Assembly: GCA_040081265.1 (NCBI GenBank)
Contig: JBEBGV010000118.1
Location: forward strand, 1-8,151
DNA: 8,151 nucleotides
From: JBEBGV01 sp040081265
GTDB lineage: Bacteria > Acidobacteriota > Vicinamibacteria > Vicinamibacterales > UBA2999
Direction of reading: 5' to 3'
Shown piece after piece: positions 1-6,571 of the stretch. The position numbers were made by a program, and so were the translations under genes. The number at the start of each line of letters is the position of its first letter. Position 1 is the stretch's first letter. The notes beneath the pieces were generated by a model. That model saw only the letters and a program-made list of their open reading frames with translations. It was not told the DNA's origin and searched no databases.

Positions 1-9
1 CGCCACGCT

Positions 10-26
10 GCCTACGCTCCGTAGGC
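10..26. repeat. 7-bp perfect inverted repeat (GCCTACG / CGTAGGC)
   Basis: GCCTACG at 10-16 pairs perfectly with CGTAGGC at 20-26 around a CTC loop. No T-run follows, so it is not a classical intrinsic terminator. It could be the end of an upstream transcript or chance, since 7-bp stems are expected several times in a GC-rich window of this size. Confidence 0.3.
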
Positions 27-49
27 CGTCCGCCCCGTCAAATTTGCCT

Positions 50-82
50 CGTAACACAGATGTAACAACCACGTAACACCAG
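50..82 (+). promoter_or_regulatory. Three 11-bp-phased GTAACA repeats (PHO-box-like operator)
   Basis: GTAACA occurs at 51-56, 62-67 and 73-78, each exactly 11 bp after the last, so all copies lie on the same face of the helix. Tandem 7-bp half-sites with an 11-bp period are the known layout of PhoB/PhoP (OmpR-family) operators: CTGTCAT units in enterobacteria, GTTCACC-type units in Streptomyces. The array ends about 30 bp before the start codon of a porin from a family that includes phosphate-selective members, which fits. The hexamer is not identical to a known PHO box, so the cognate regulator is inference. Confidence 0.45.
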
Positions 83-110
83 CAACATCTCGCCTCGTTA
101 CGCTGCCGTC

Positions 111-1316
111 ATGCGACTGTCACACTTTCGTCAGGCGGACACACGTTTCGCCACTTTTCTCATCGTCTCCCTCTGCGCCCTCGGCCTCCTCGCCGCGTCT
201 CCCCTCGCGGCGGAGGCCCAGTCAGCGGGCACCAGTGCACCGCCGTCAACGGCGGCCGCAGTGACCGCGCCAGAGCCGTCCATCTACGACCGGGTCTGGC
301 GGTTCGCCGAGTGGTACCGCGACGGCTCGAACCCTGTCGTCCAGCGCGTGCTGTTCACCGGCCGCTACCAGCAGGACTTCGCCGTGGTCGGCGCCGACCA
401 GGGCGACCTCAATGAATGGAACGTTCGTCGCCTGCGGCTCGGTCCACGCGTCACGATGTTCCAGAAGTGGACCGTGCACGCGGAGGTGGAGCTCAACCCG
501 CAGGAACGCGATCCGTTCTACGTGCGCTTCACCGACGCCTATGTGCAGTGGGCGCCGAGCACCAGGGCGGCGGTGACGGTGGGCAAGCAGAGCGTGCCAT
601 TCACGATGGAAGGCGCCACCTCTTCAAAGGAACTGCTGGCGATTGACCGGAGCAACCTGGCCAATAACATGTGGTTTCCGCAGGAGTACATGCCTGGGGT
701 GAGCGTGTCCGGCCGAAAGGCACCCTGGGTGTACCGGGCGGGCGTTTACTCCGCCGGTGCTGCCAATCGGGAGTTCGGCGAGTTCAATGGAGGTCTGTTC
801 ACGCTGGGCGTTGTCGGGTACGACTTCGCGAAGGCTCTGGGCGTCAAAGAGGCACTGCTCTCGGGCAACTACGTCTATCAGCACACCGACGTGCACAATA
901 CCCTCACACGCCGGCTGGAACATGTCGGGTCCGTCAACTTCAAGCTGGACACCAATCGATGGGGGCTTCGGGCTGACCTGTCGGCCGCCGACGGAGCGCC
1001 GGGACAAAGCGGGCTGTGGGGTGTCATGGCGATGCCCTTCTTCAACCTGACCAACGCGTTCCAGGTGGTGGGACGCTACACCTTCCTCAACAGCGCTGAC
1101 CCGAACGGGGTGCTGCTTGCCACCTACGAAAACCGTGTCGTCCGCGGGCGTGGCGACCGCTACAACGAAGGCTATGTGGGCGCGAACTACTACTTCTACG
1201 GGCAGCGACTGAAGCTGCAGACCGGAGTGCAGTTCGCCCGCATGCGTGACGAAGCCAACGACGGCGGTACGTATTCCGGGGCGGCGTGGACGAGTGGCCT
1301 TCGGATCGGATGGTGA
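111..1316 (+). CDS. OprO/OprP-type outer-membrane porin
   Basis: Predicted outer-membrane beta-barrel porin of 401 residues, resembling the phosphate-selective porin O/P family, whose trimers pass anions such as phosphate or pyrophosphate. Residues 1-36 look like a Sec signal peptide: an unusually long polar start, a hydrophobic core at about 16-29, and a likely cut after AEA (34-36). The mature part alternates polar and aromatic residues as barrel strands do, carries the family-like stretch RRLRLGPRV, then VGKQSVPF and SKELLAIDRSNLANNMW, and ends in an aromatic residue (GW), as barrels recognised by BamA do. No strong ribosome binding site precedes the ATG, but this start gives the best signal peptide. 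The exported FAH-fold gene follows after 16 nt, suggesting an operon. The 11-bp repeats upstream may make it phosphate-regulated. Ligand specificity cannot be read from sequence alone; a general anion or organic-acid porin is equally possible. Confidence 0.78.
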   Translation: MRLSHFRQADTRFATFLIVSLCALGLLAASPLAAEAQSAGTSAPPSTAAAVTAPEPSIYDRVWRFAEWYRDGSNPVVQRVLFTGRYQQDFAVVGADQGDLNEWNVRRLRLGPRVTMFQKWTVHAEVELNPQERDPFYVRFTDAYVQWAPSTRAAVTVGKQSVPFTMEGATSSKELLAIDRSNLANNMWFPQEYMPGVSVSGRKAPWVYRAGVYSAGAANREFGEFNGGLFTLGVVGYDFAKALGVKEALLSGNYVYQHTDVHNTLTRRLEHVGSVNFKLDTNRWGLRADLSAADGAPGQSGLWGVMAMPFFNLTNAFQVVGRYTFLNSADPNGVLLATYENRVVRGRGDRYNEGYVGANYYFYGQRLKLQTGVQFARMRDEANDGGTYSGAAWTSGLRIGW

Positions 1317-1332
1317 GAGTAGAATCCCCTCC

Positions 1333-2430
1333 ATGCGACATCTCAGTCTGGCCATCACGCTCGCCGTCGGCCTCGGCACACTCGCCACCCATGCGCAGGG
1401 GCAGGCGCCCTTCAAGCTGGGGACGTTTGAACGCCAGGGCGGGACATCGTTTGTCGGCATCGTCATCGACGACACACGCGTGATCGATCTCGCTGCGGCG
1501 AATACCGCCATTCGGACGCCGGCCTCACGCGTCGCCTCGCCCACCGACATGAAGGACGTGATCACGCGCTATGACACCGGGCTGCGGGCGCGCATCGGCG
1601 AGATCATCGCCTCTGTCAGGCAGGCTGCCACCGCCCCCGCCTATGTCTACAACCTGACGACGATCAAGGTCCTGCCACCGATCATGTATCCGATGACGAT
1701 GCTGAACGTGGCGGTGAACTATCGCGAACACGACATCGAGATGGCGCGGGTCCGTGATGGCTCACCTGGCCAGCAGGCTCCCACCGCTGGCGGAGCGCTG
1801 CCGGGAACCACGAGCGCACCGGGCATCTGGCAGCGCAAGGATGGCGACACGCGCTGGAATCCGTTCATGTTCCTGAAGGCGCCTGGCGCCATTGTCGCCC
1901 ACGGCGATCCCGTGCGCCTGCCGCCGCTGCGGACGCAGATTGAGTGGGAGTGCGAGCTGGGAGTGGTCATCGGCCGGCCCGCAACCGCGGTGTCTATCGA
2001 GCGCGCGATGGATTACGTGTTCGGCTACACGCTCGAGAACGACATGTCGGACCGGGGCGGGCGTGGCGACACTCGCTACGGGTCCGACTGGCTGGTGACC
2101 AAGAACCACGACACCTTCGCGCCGATGGGTCCGTTCATCACGCCAAAGGAATTCGTGCGCGATCCCGGTAACCTGGCGATTCGCTTCGTGCTCAACGGTC
2201 AGACGCTGCAGGAAGGCAGCACGAACCAGATGATTCACAGCGTGCCCGAGCAGATTGCCTACGGCACGTCGATCCTGTCGCTCCGCGTGGGCGACGTGAT
2301 TGCGACCGGGACCCTGCCGGGTGCCGGCTCTGCTCGCACGCCGCCCATTCTCCTCAAGGCCGGGGATCAGATGTCGTGCACCTACGAAGCCATCGGCACG
2401 CTCAACAATCCGGTGGTAGCAGCGCGATAA
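1333..2430 (+). CDS. Exported fumarylacetoacetate hydrolase (FAH) family protein
   Basis: A 365-residue FAH-fold enzyme. The family cleaves C-C bonds or decarboxylates 2-oxo acids such as fumarylacetoacetate, acylpyruvates, oxaloacetate and catechol meta-cleavage products, using a divalent metal. The start at 1333 gives a clean signal peptide (MRH, hydrophobic core at about 4-18, likely cut after A21 or G23). An upstream in-frame extension would overlap the porin and destroy it. The catalytic domain spans about 120-360. The EWECELGVVIG stretch supplies probable metal ligands E206 and E208, and D237 in LENDMSD is the third, with the same spacing as E71/E73/D102 recalled for human FAHD1. K257 before HDTFAPMGP is the likely catalytic lysine. 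An extra Gly/Pro-rich loop at about 145-180 precedes the metal site. The gene follows the porin after 16 nt. Most relatives are cytosolic, so a periplasmic location is notable. The exact substrate is unknown. Confidence 0.83.
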   Translation: MRHLSLAITLAVGLGTLATHAQGQAPFKLGTFERQGGTSFVGIVIDDTRVIDLAAANTAIRTPASRVASPTDMKDVITRYDTGLRARIGEIIASVRQAATAPAYVYNLTTIKVLPPIMYPMTMLNVAVNYREHDIEMARVRDGSPGQQAPTAGGALPGTTSAPGIWQRKDGDTRWNPFMFLKAPGAIVAHGDPVRLPPLRTQIEWECELGVVIGRPATAVSIERAMDYVFGYTLENDMSDRGGRGDTRYGSDWLVTKNHDTFAPMGPFITPKEFVRDPGNLAIRFVLNGQTLQEGSTNQMIHSVPEQIAYGTSILSLRVGDVIATGTLPGAGSARTPPILLKAGDQMSCTYEAIGTLNNPVVAAR

Positions 2431-2439
2431 CGCGCCGCT
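2418..2439. terminator. Hairpin at the convergent FAH/sugE junction
   Basis: AGC-A-GCGCG pairs with CGCGC-C-GCT around an ATAA loop containing the FAH stop codon: a 5-bp perfect GC stem extended by three more pairs beyond one A-C mismatch. It covers most of the 17-bp gap between two genes read toward each other, where a bidirectional terminator would be expected. There is no U-tract on either strand, so intrinsic termination is uncertain. Confidence 0.35.
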
Positions 2440-2447
2440 CACCGCGA

Positions 2448-2768
2448 TCACGGCACCGGCGACACTTTCATCAGGACGATGCCGGAAAGAATCAGCACCG
2501 CGGCGACGATGCGAATGGCGTTGGCGGGTTCCCCGAGAACGACGATGCCGACGCCGAAAGCGCCGACCGCACCGATGCCTGTCCAGACGGTGTAGGCGGT
2601 GCCCAGCGGCAGCGTCCGCATCGAGACTGACAGCAGGCCGACGCTGGCCAGCATCGCTATCAGCGTGACCACGCTTGCCTGTGGGCGGGTGAAGCCATCC
2701 GACAGCTTCATGGCGTACGCCCAGACGACCTCGAGGAGACCGGCAACGAACAACAGCATCCAGGCCAT
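2448..2768 (-). CDS. sugE: SugE/Gdx-type small multidrug resistance (SMR) exporter
   Basis: A 106-residue inner-membrane protein with four predicted transmembrane helices, the usual SMR length. Members work as antiparallel dimers exchanging protons for substrate. The Gdx (SugE) branch exports guanidinium and some quaternary ammonium compounds; the Qac/EmrE branch exports drugs. GLLEVVWA puts the proton- and substrate-binding glutamate at E13 and the signature tryptophan at W16. The following K21 and GF (25-26), and GTAYTVWTGIGAVGA in helix 3, match SugE/Gdx much better than EmrE from memory. The start ATG shares one base with the greB stop codon (TGATG), so translation is probably coupled and transcription comes from the greB promoter. 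No room exists for a dedicated leader, hence none for a guanidine riboswitch directly upstream. Assignment to the family is firm; the Gdx subtype is likely. Confidence 0.88.
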   Translation of the reverse strand: MAWMLLFVAGLLEVVWAYAMKLSDGFTRPQASVVTLIAMLASVGLLSVSMRTLPLGTAYTVWTGIGAVGAFGVGIVVLGEPANAIRIVAAVLILSGIVLMKVSPVP

Positions 2769-3349
2769 CAGCTACTCACAGGAAGGGACGACTTTGGCGC
2801 CGACTCGGAACCGAAGGGTTCAGTAAACGGCGCCACCGCGATGCGCTCGTAGCGCACGTCGAGGATCTCCAGTTGCTGTGTGCTGCCGGGCGCGTGCAGG
2901 ACCACCGAGTCGCCTGGCCCGGCCTTCATCAACGCCCGCGCGAGGGGTGACACCCAGCTGATGTGGTTGCGCTCGAGATCGACCTCGTCGAGGCCGACGA
3001 TGCTGACCTCCCGCTCCGCTCCGCCCTCATCGGTATAGCGCACCGTCGCGCCAAAGAACACCTGTGTGGCGGCCCGGCCGACCCTGGGCCGTTCCGGATC
3101 GACCACTTCCGCGGCGTCTATGCGTTTGGTGAGAAAGCGAATCCGCCGATCGATCTGGCGCAGCCGGCGCTTCCCGTACTGATAGTCCGCGTTCTCACTG
3201 CGATCACCGTTGCTTGCGGCCCAGGCCACGACTTGAGTCACGGCCGGGCGTTCGCGAACGAGCAGGAATCGCAGTTCCTCGCGAAGCCGCACCAGGCCGT
3301 CCGGCGTGATGTAGTTCTTCTCGGCCTTCTTGGGAGGCGCTTCGGTCAT
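2768..3349 (-). CDS. greB: Transcript cleavage factor GreB
   Basis: A 193-residue Gre factor that inserts a coiled coil into the RNA polymerase secondary channel and makes backtracked polymerase cut its nascent RNA. The N-terminal coiled coil (about 17-90) carries the tip motif GDRSENADY, with the two acidic residues that hold the catalytic magnesium at D49 and E52. The next part, YGKRRLRQIDRRIRFLTKRI, is the GreB rather than GreA version of the second helix. The C-terminal FKBP-like domain (about 100-168) includes FFGATVRY and SPLARALM. I chose the ATG at 3349 because MTEAPPKKAEKNYITPDGL begins where GreB proteins usually begin; an upstream in-frame start would add 22 unfamiliar residues. 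Compared with the 158 residues of E. coli GreB it has a short Lys-rich start and a tail of about 25 residues rich in Pro and Ser, with no visible motif. sugE follows with a one-base overlap. Confidence 0.92.
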   Translation of the reverse strand: MTEAPPKKAEKNYITPDGLVRLREELRFLLVRERPAVTQVVAWAASNGDRSENADYQYGKRRLRQIDRRIRFLTKRIDAAEVVDPERPRVGRAATQVFFGATVRYTDEGGAEREVSIVGLDEVDLERNHISWVSPLARALMKAGPGDSVVLHAPGSTQQLEILDVRYERIAVAPFTEPFGSESAPKSSLPVSS

Positions 3350-3458
3350 TGTGGCTGGACCATTCAACCACGAATGTCGCGTCCTGACAGACCGATGCTG
3401 ATCGGCCCGGCGCACCGGCCAGTCTTGCCACCGTCACACGACTGAGCCATCCTTCCAC
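3350..3458. other. Divergent intergenic region between greB and the DUF155 gene
   Basis: This 109-bp spacer must hold the promoters of both divergent units. CCGAT at 3392-3396 and ATCGG at 3401-3405 form a small dyad around GCTG, a possible operator near the middle. A weak forward candidate promoter is TTGCCA (3425-3430) followed after 17 bp by CATCCT (3448-3453), only 10 nt before the start codon, so the message could be nearly leaderless. Neither gene has a good Shine-Dalgarno sequence. All of these are low-confidence readings. Confidence 0.3.
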
Positions 3459-4529
3459 ATGCTCGACGGGTACGTCACGGCCTTCTTCCTGTTCGACATT
3501 GGCGACGCCATCAGCCTGCAGCGGGTTGGTGACACCATCAACGACAGTGTTCCTGCGCGGTTGTCGACGCGCCAGAGCACGCCTACCTACCTCCAGTATC
3601 AGCAGCCCCCGCTCATCGTGGACGGCGCCGTGGTTGACGCCGCGGACATCCGCGGGTTTCGCGCGCGATTCAAGGTCTTCGACTACGGCGTCATTTCCGT
3701 CGCGCTGACCCGGCCACTCCCGGACACGTGGGAGCAGACGCTCGCGGCCGGACTCGAATGGCAGGAAGATGCGCAACTGCCGGTCGAGGCGGAGCGACTC
3801 TGCCGCGCGTTTCTCGACCGCGTCGATGGCGCAGTGATCCGGAGGCGACTGACGTTCCTGACCGAGGACTACTGGGTGTTTGCGGTGACCAGCGGTCAGG
3901 ACGGCGTCTCGGCCGAGGACGCCTTGACGACGCACGGCACGGAGATCGCGCAGTTGCTGCGCGGGGAACGCGAGCTCCTGAGCCTGCAGGAACGCGAGGA
4001 GACGCTTCGACATCGCCTCTCCTACTATTCCTCGGATACCGTGGTCGCCACGTGGAGCAGTGCGCTCGTCATCGACACGCCCGTCGGCGCGCCTGGCGTG
4101 CTCGAAATGCTGGAGTACGCAAATTCCCAGCTGCTCGAGTTCAGGTACTACGATCAGCGCCTCGACGCTGAACTCGCCAGCGTGTATACCGGACTCCAGG
4201 CCGGCGGCTGGCGCGACACACTGCTCAGCCGTCGGCACGCGCGGGCCGCGCGCAAGGTGCACGCGCTGTTCATCGACGTCAACGAACTCACCGACAAGGT
4301 CGAGAATGCGCTCAAGATCGCCGGTGACGTCTATGCCGCCCGCCTCTTCGCCCTCGCCGCCACCAGGCTGGGCCTCGATCAATGGAAAGCGAACGTCCGG
4401 GACAAGCTGAAGACGGTCGACGACATCTACCGCTTCGCCGTCGAACATTCGGCGATGGCCCGCGGAGAGTTCCTCGAAGCGACCATCGTCCTGCTGATCG
4501 TGCTCGAGATCGTGCTCGCTCTCATTTGA
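3459..4529 (+). CDS. RMD1/DUF155 family protein with C-terminal membrane anchor
   Basis: A 356-residue protein that I assign to the RMD1 (DUF155) family, known from yeast Rmd1/Rmd8 and human RMND1, a mitochondrial inner-membrane protein linked to translation. The biochemical role of bacterial members is not established. Evidence: an N-terminal segment typical of bacterial members (VTAFFLFDIGDAISL), the core VFDYGVISVAL at about 70-80, YWVFAV near 138, a predicted charged helical region with LLSLQEREETLRHRL (about 171-187), and SSALVID before a further helical region. The protein ends in a hydrophobic helix, residues 338-356 (FLEATIVLLIVLEIVLALI), with the family's LE...I..LI..EI pattern. It lacks a signal peptide, so it is probably cytoplasmic and tail-anchored in the inner membrane. 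It stands alone between the divergent greB unit and the convergent antiporter gene. Assignment rests on remembered family features, not a search. Confidence 0.68.
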   Translation: MLDGYVTAFFLFDIGDAISLQRVGDTINDSVPARLSTRQSTPTYLQYQQPPLIVDGAVVDAADIRGFRARFKVFDYGVISVALTRPLPDTWEQTLAAGLEWQEDAQLPVEAERLCRAFLDRVDGAVIRRRLTFLTEDYWVFAVTSGQDGVSAEDALTTHGTEIAQLLRGERELLSLQEREETLRHRLSYYSSDTVVATWSSALVIDTPVGAPGVLEMLEYANSQLLEFRYYDQRLDAELASVYTGLQAGGWRDTLLSRRHARAARKVHALFIDVNELTDKVENALKIAGDVYAARLFALAATRLGLDQWKANVRDKLKTVDDIYRFAVEHSAMARGEFLEATIVLLIVLEIVLALI

Positions 4530-4557
4530 CGTCAGCGTATCGATTGATACGGCGTCA
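4527..4557. terminator. Hairpin spanning both stop codons of convergent genes
   Basis: CGTATC (4536-4541) and GATACG (4546-4551) form a perfect 6-bp stem around GATT. An outer 5-bp stem, TGACG (4527-4531) with CGTCA (4553-4557), encloses it across an asymmetric internal loop. The outer arms contain the stop codons of the DUF155 gene and of the antiporter gene. The position in a 25-bp convergent gap suggests a shared bidirectional terminator or 3'-end stabiliser. No T-run is visible, so Rho-independent termination is not proven. Confidence 0.4.
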
Positions 4558-6294
4558 TGTTTCGGATCTATCCCGGGACAGTTCAGTGTGGGCTCGCGCC
4601 CGTTCCCGGTCGATCTGTTCCGGCGTGGCGCCGAGAGTGTCGAGGATGTCCTCGATGAAGGCGAGCGCCACTTCGCCCTCCCCCGAGTAGACGACGTCTG
4701 CCCCGGCGTGCTTCAACGCCGGGACATCACGCAAGTACGCCGCCCGCGCCAGAATTCGCACTCCGGGATTGAGCTGTCGAGCGGCGCGGATCACCTCGGT
4801 CCCGTTGGTCATACCCGCCGATCCCAGGATCAACGTCGCTGATTCCGGAACCCCCGCGGCTGCCAATGTCTCCGGACGTGTCGCGTCGCCATACACCGCT
4901 GCGATGCCCTCATCGCGAAGCACCCGCACGGCGTCCATGTTCAACTCGATCACTGTTGGCTCGACGCCATTGTCACGAAGCAGCCGCACCACCGTTCGAC
5001 CGGTGGGCCCAAATCCGATCACGACGGCGCGATACTGCGGGTCCCGCCGCTCGCCTCTGACAGCCGGGGCGCTGGACGTGGCGGCCGACTCCCGGCTCAG
5101 CCACGCCCACAGCGACGGCTTGGCGCGCAGCCACCGCTCGGTTGGTGCGATCGCGCGGTACGCAAGGGGGTTCAGGACGATAGAGACAATCGAGGCGGCC
5201 ACGATAGTGTTGGTGGCCGCCGTCGTCAGGACGCCCAGCTCGCGGCCCATCGTGGCCAGGATGAACGAGAACTCCCCGACCTGCGCGAGCGCGATGCCGA
5301 CGGTCATGGCGACCCTGAATGGGTATCTCATCGCCCAGACCAGCACGACGGCGACCAGCGGCTTCCCCACCAGGACAATCGCCACGGTGCCCGCAAGCAA
5401 CGCTGGCGAGTCCATCAGCGCGCCGAAATCCAGGAGCATGCCGACCGACACGAAGAACAGGACGGCAAAGGCGTCACGCATCGGCAACGCATCCGACGCG
5501 GCGCGCAGGCTGTAGTCCGAACGACCGACGACCATGCCGGCGAGGAACGCGCCCAACGCCATCGACACGCTAAAGAGGAGCGACGATCCCACTGCGATGC
5601 CGAGCGCCGTGACCAGCACCGTCAGCGTGAAGAGTTCACGCGATCGGGTATCGGCAACGTAATCAAGGACTCGCGGGATGACGCGGGTGCCGACGATGGC
5701 CGTGAATGCCACGAGCGCCGACACCTTGAGCGCGGTGATCCCGAGCGCCATCCACAGCGGCGTGCCCGTCGCGGTCGTCCCGAAGAACGCCGGGAGGAGC
5801 ACCAGCGCGACGACGGTGAAGAGATCTTCGACCACCAGCCAGCCGACCGCAATGTGACCCGCCTCGGTGTGCAGTTCGTTGTGATCTGACAGGACACGGA
5901 TCAGCACGACGGTGCTGGCAACAGCCAGCGCCATCCCGAAAATCAGGCCGGCGGACCAGTTCCACCCACCCAGATGAGCCAGCCCCGCCCCCAGCGCGGT
6001 GGCCACCGCACTCTGCAGCACCGCGCCGGGAATCGCCACGCGTCGGACGGCGAGCAGTTCCTCGACGTGGAACTGCAGGCCGACGCCGAACATCAGCAGG
6101 ATGATGCCGATCTCGGCCAGCTGTTCGGCAAGCCCGGCATCAGCCACGAACCCAGGCGTGTACGGGCCAACCAGCGTGCCGGCGAGCAGGTAACCCACGA
6201 TCGGGGAGAGCCCCAGGCGCTGCGTGATATACCCGAGAATCAGCGCGGCGCTCAGGCCACCCGTGAGCGTCAGGATCAGGGTGTAGTCATGCAT
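4555..6294 (-). CDS. YbaL/Kef-type cation:proton antiporter with TrkA-N (RCK) domain
   Basis: A 579-residue inner-membrane protein of the CPA2 monovalent cation:proton antiporter family, closest in remembered sequence to E. coli YbaL. Residues 1-395 form the exchanger domain with about 12 transmembrane helices. Diagnostic stretches are SPIVGYLLAGTLVGPYTPGF, AEIGIILLMFGVGLQF, ASTVVLIRVL, the conserved acidic pair E156-D157 in GWLVVEDLF, and RDAFAVLFFVSVGMLLD. After a linker, residues about 421-540 form a Rossmann TrkA-N domain with the nucleotide-binding GFGPTG at 427-432 and the ribose-binding acid near E450, so activity is probably gated by NAD(H) or another nucleotide. No complete TrkA-C domain follows; the last 30 residues are charged. 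The start at 6294 matches the family start (MHDYTLILTLTGG, like YbaL); an upstream in-frame start would add 28 Ser/Arg-rich residues. It likely exports K+ or Na+ during osmotic, pH or electrophile stress; the ion is unknown. Confidence 0.88.
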   Translation of the reverse strand: MHDYTLILTLTGGLSAALILGYITQRLGLSPIVGYLLAGTLVGPYTPGFVADAGLAEQLAEIGIILLMFGVGLQFHVEELLAVRRVAIPGAVLQSAVATALGAGLAHLGGWNWSAGLIFGMALAVASTVVLIRVLSDHNELHTEAGHIAVGWLVVEDLFTVVALVLLPAFFGTTATGTPLWMALGITALKVSALVAFTAIVGTRVIPRVLDYVADTRSRELFTLTVLVTALGIAVGSSLLFSVSMALGAFLAGMVVGRSDYSLRAASDALPMRDAFAVLFFVSVGMLLDFGALMDSPALLAGTVAIVLVGKPLVAVVLVWAMRYPFRVAMTVGIALAQVGEFSFILATMGRELGVLTTAATNTIVAASIVSIVLNPLAYRAIAPTERWLRAKPSLWAWLSRESAATSSAPAVRGERRDPQYRAVVIGFGPTGRTVVRLLRDNGVEPTVIELNMDAVRVLRDEGIAAVYGDATRPETLAAAGVPESATLILGSAGMTNGTEVIRAARQLNPGVRILARAAYLRDVPALKHAGADVVYSGEGEVALAFIEDILDTLGATPEQIDRERARAHTELSRDRSET

Positions 6295-6544
6295 CGATGA
6301 CGACCGCGCCCTCGACGTGCTTACCGCGCGCGGGCTAGACGATGTGGGGAGGAAGAGGAGCGCGAGCGAGGTGCGCACCCGGCCAGAACACTGCGCTCAA
6401 GCATAGCAGCGACGCAGCGGGGAGAGCACAGTCAGATGTCCGCTGCAGGCGACAGCTCAGCCTCAAGACGCACTGGTTCTCCGCATAGAACGTCGAGAAT
6501 CTCCCGCCGCAAGGACGGCACGGCGCTTGCCCCATGAGCGGACA

Positions 6545-6558
6545 GGTCAATCGTGACC
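6545..6558. promoter_or_regulatory. GGTCA-ATCG-TGACC dyad upstream of the glycine-zipper gene
   Basis: A perfect 5-bp inverted repeat with a 4-bp spacer ends 19 nt before the GTG start and just upstream of the ribosome binding site. It could be a dimeric regulator's operator or a small 5'-UTR hairpin. The short arms mean chance is quite possible. Confidence 0.3.
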
Positions 6559-6563
6559 GTGCC

Positions 6564-6571
6564 AAAGGGGG
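6564..6571 (+). promoter_or_regulatory. Strong ribosome binding site deciding the GTG start
   Basis: AAAGGGGG lies 6 nt before the GTG at 6578, good complementarity to the 16S rRNA tail at near-ideal spacing. It supports GTG as the start, which also yields the complete signal peptide; the next in-frame ATG (codon 11) would cut the signal peptide's positive start. Confidence 0.7.

Larger units (their letters stand above)
1..110. other. Leader region upstream of the porin gene
   Basis: Non-coding stretch before the porin start codon. It holds a short hairpin (10-26) and a set of three 11-bp-phased direct repeats (50-82), annotated separately. GTTAC at 97-101 is the inverted form of the GTAAC core of those repeats. 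There is no clear Shine-Dalgarno sequence just before the ATG at 111, and I could not assign a convincing -35/-10 pair. The end of any upstream gene lies outside the window. Confidence 0.5.

Noticed and set aside
1246..1332. Upstream extension of the FAH gene
   Set aside because: It would overlap the porin by about 70 bp and bury the signal peptide internally; the ATG at 1333 is better.
624..1565. 313-residue open frame on the minus strand opposite the porin and FAH genes
   Set aside because: It is antisense to two well-supported genes and has no recognisable domain; long spurious frames are common in GC-rich DNA.
3350..3415. Upstream extension of greB by 22 residues
   Set aside because: The added residues do not resemble GreB, and the ATG at 3349 starts where the family normally does.
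3204..4448. 414-residue open frame on the minus strand opposite the DUF155 gene and the start of greB
   Set aside because: Longer than the plus-strand gene, but rich in Arg, Glu, Gly and Val without a domain or hydrophobic pattern, and it overlaps greB in another frame. The plus frame has a family-like core and a membrane anchor.
4702..4723. 8-bp perfect inverted repeat (CCCGGCGT / ACGCCGGG) inside the antiporter gene
   Set aside because: In conserved coding sequence of the TrkA-N domain; stems of this length are expected about once or more by chance in a GC-rich window of this size.
4769..5515. 248-residue plus-strand frame inside the antiporter gene
   Set aside because: Ser/Thr/Arg/Ala-rich shadow of the antiporter, whose frame matches a known family along its whole length.
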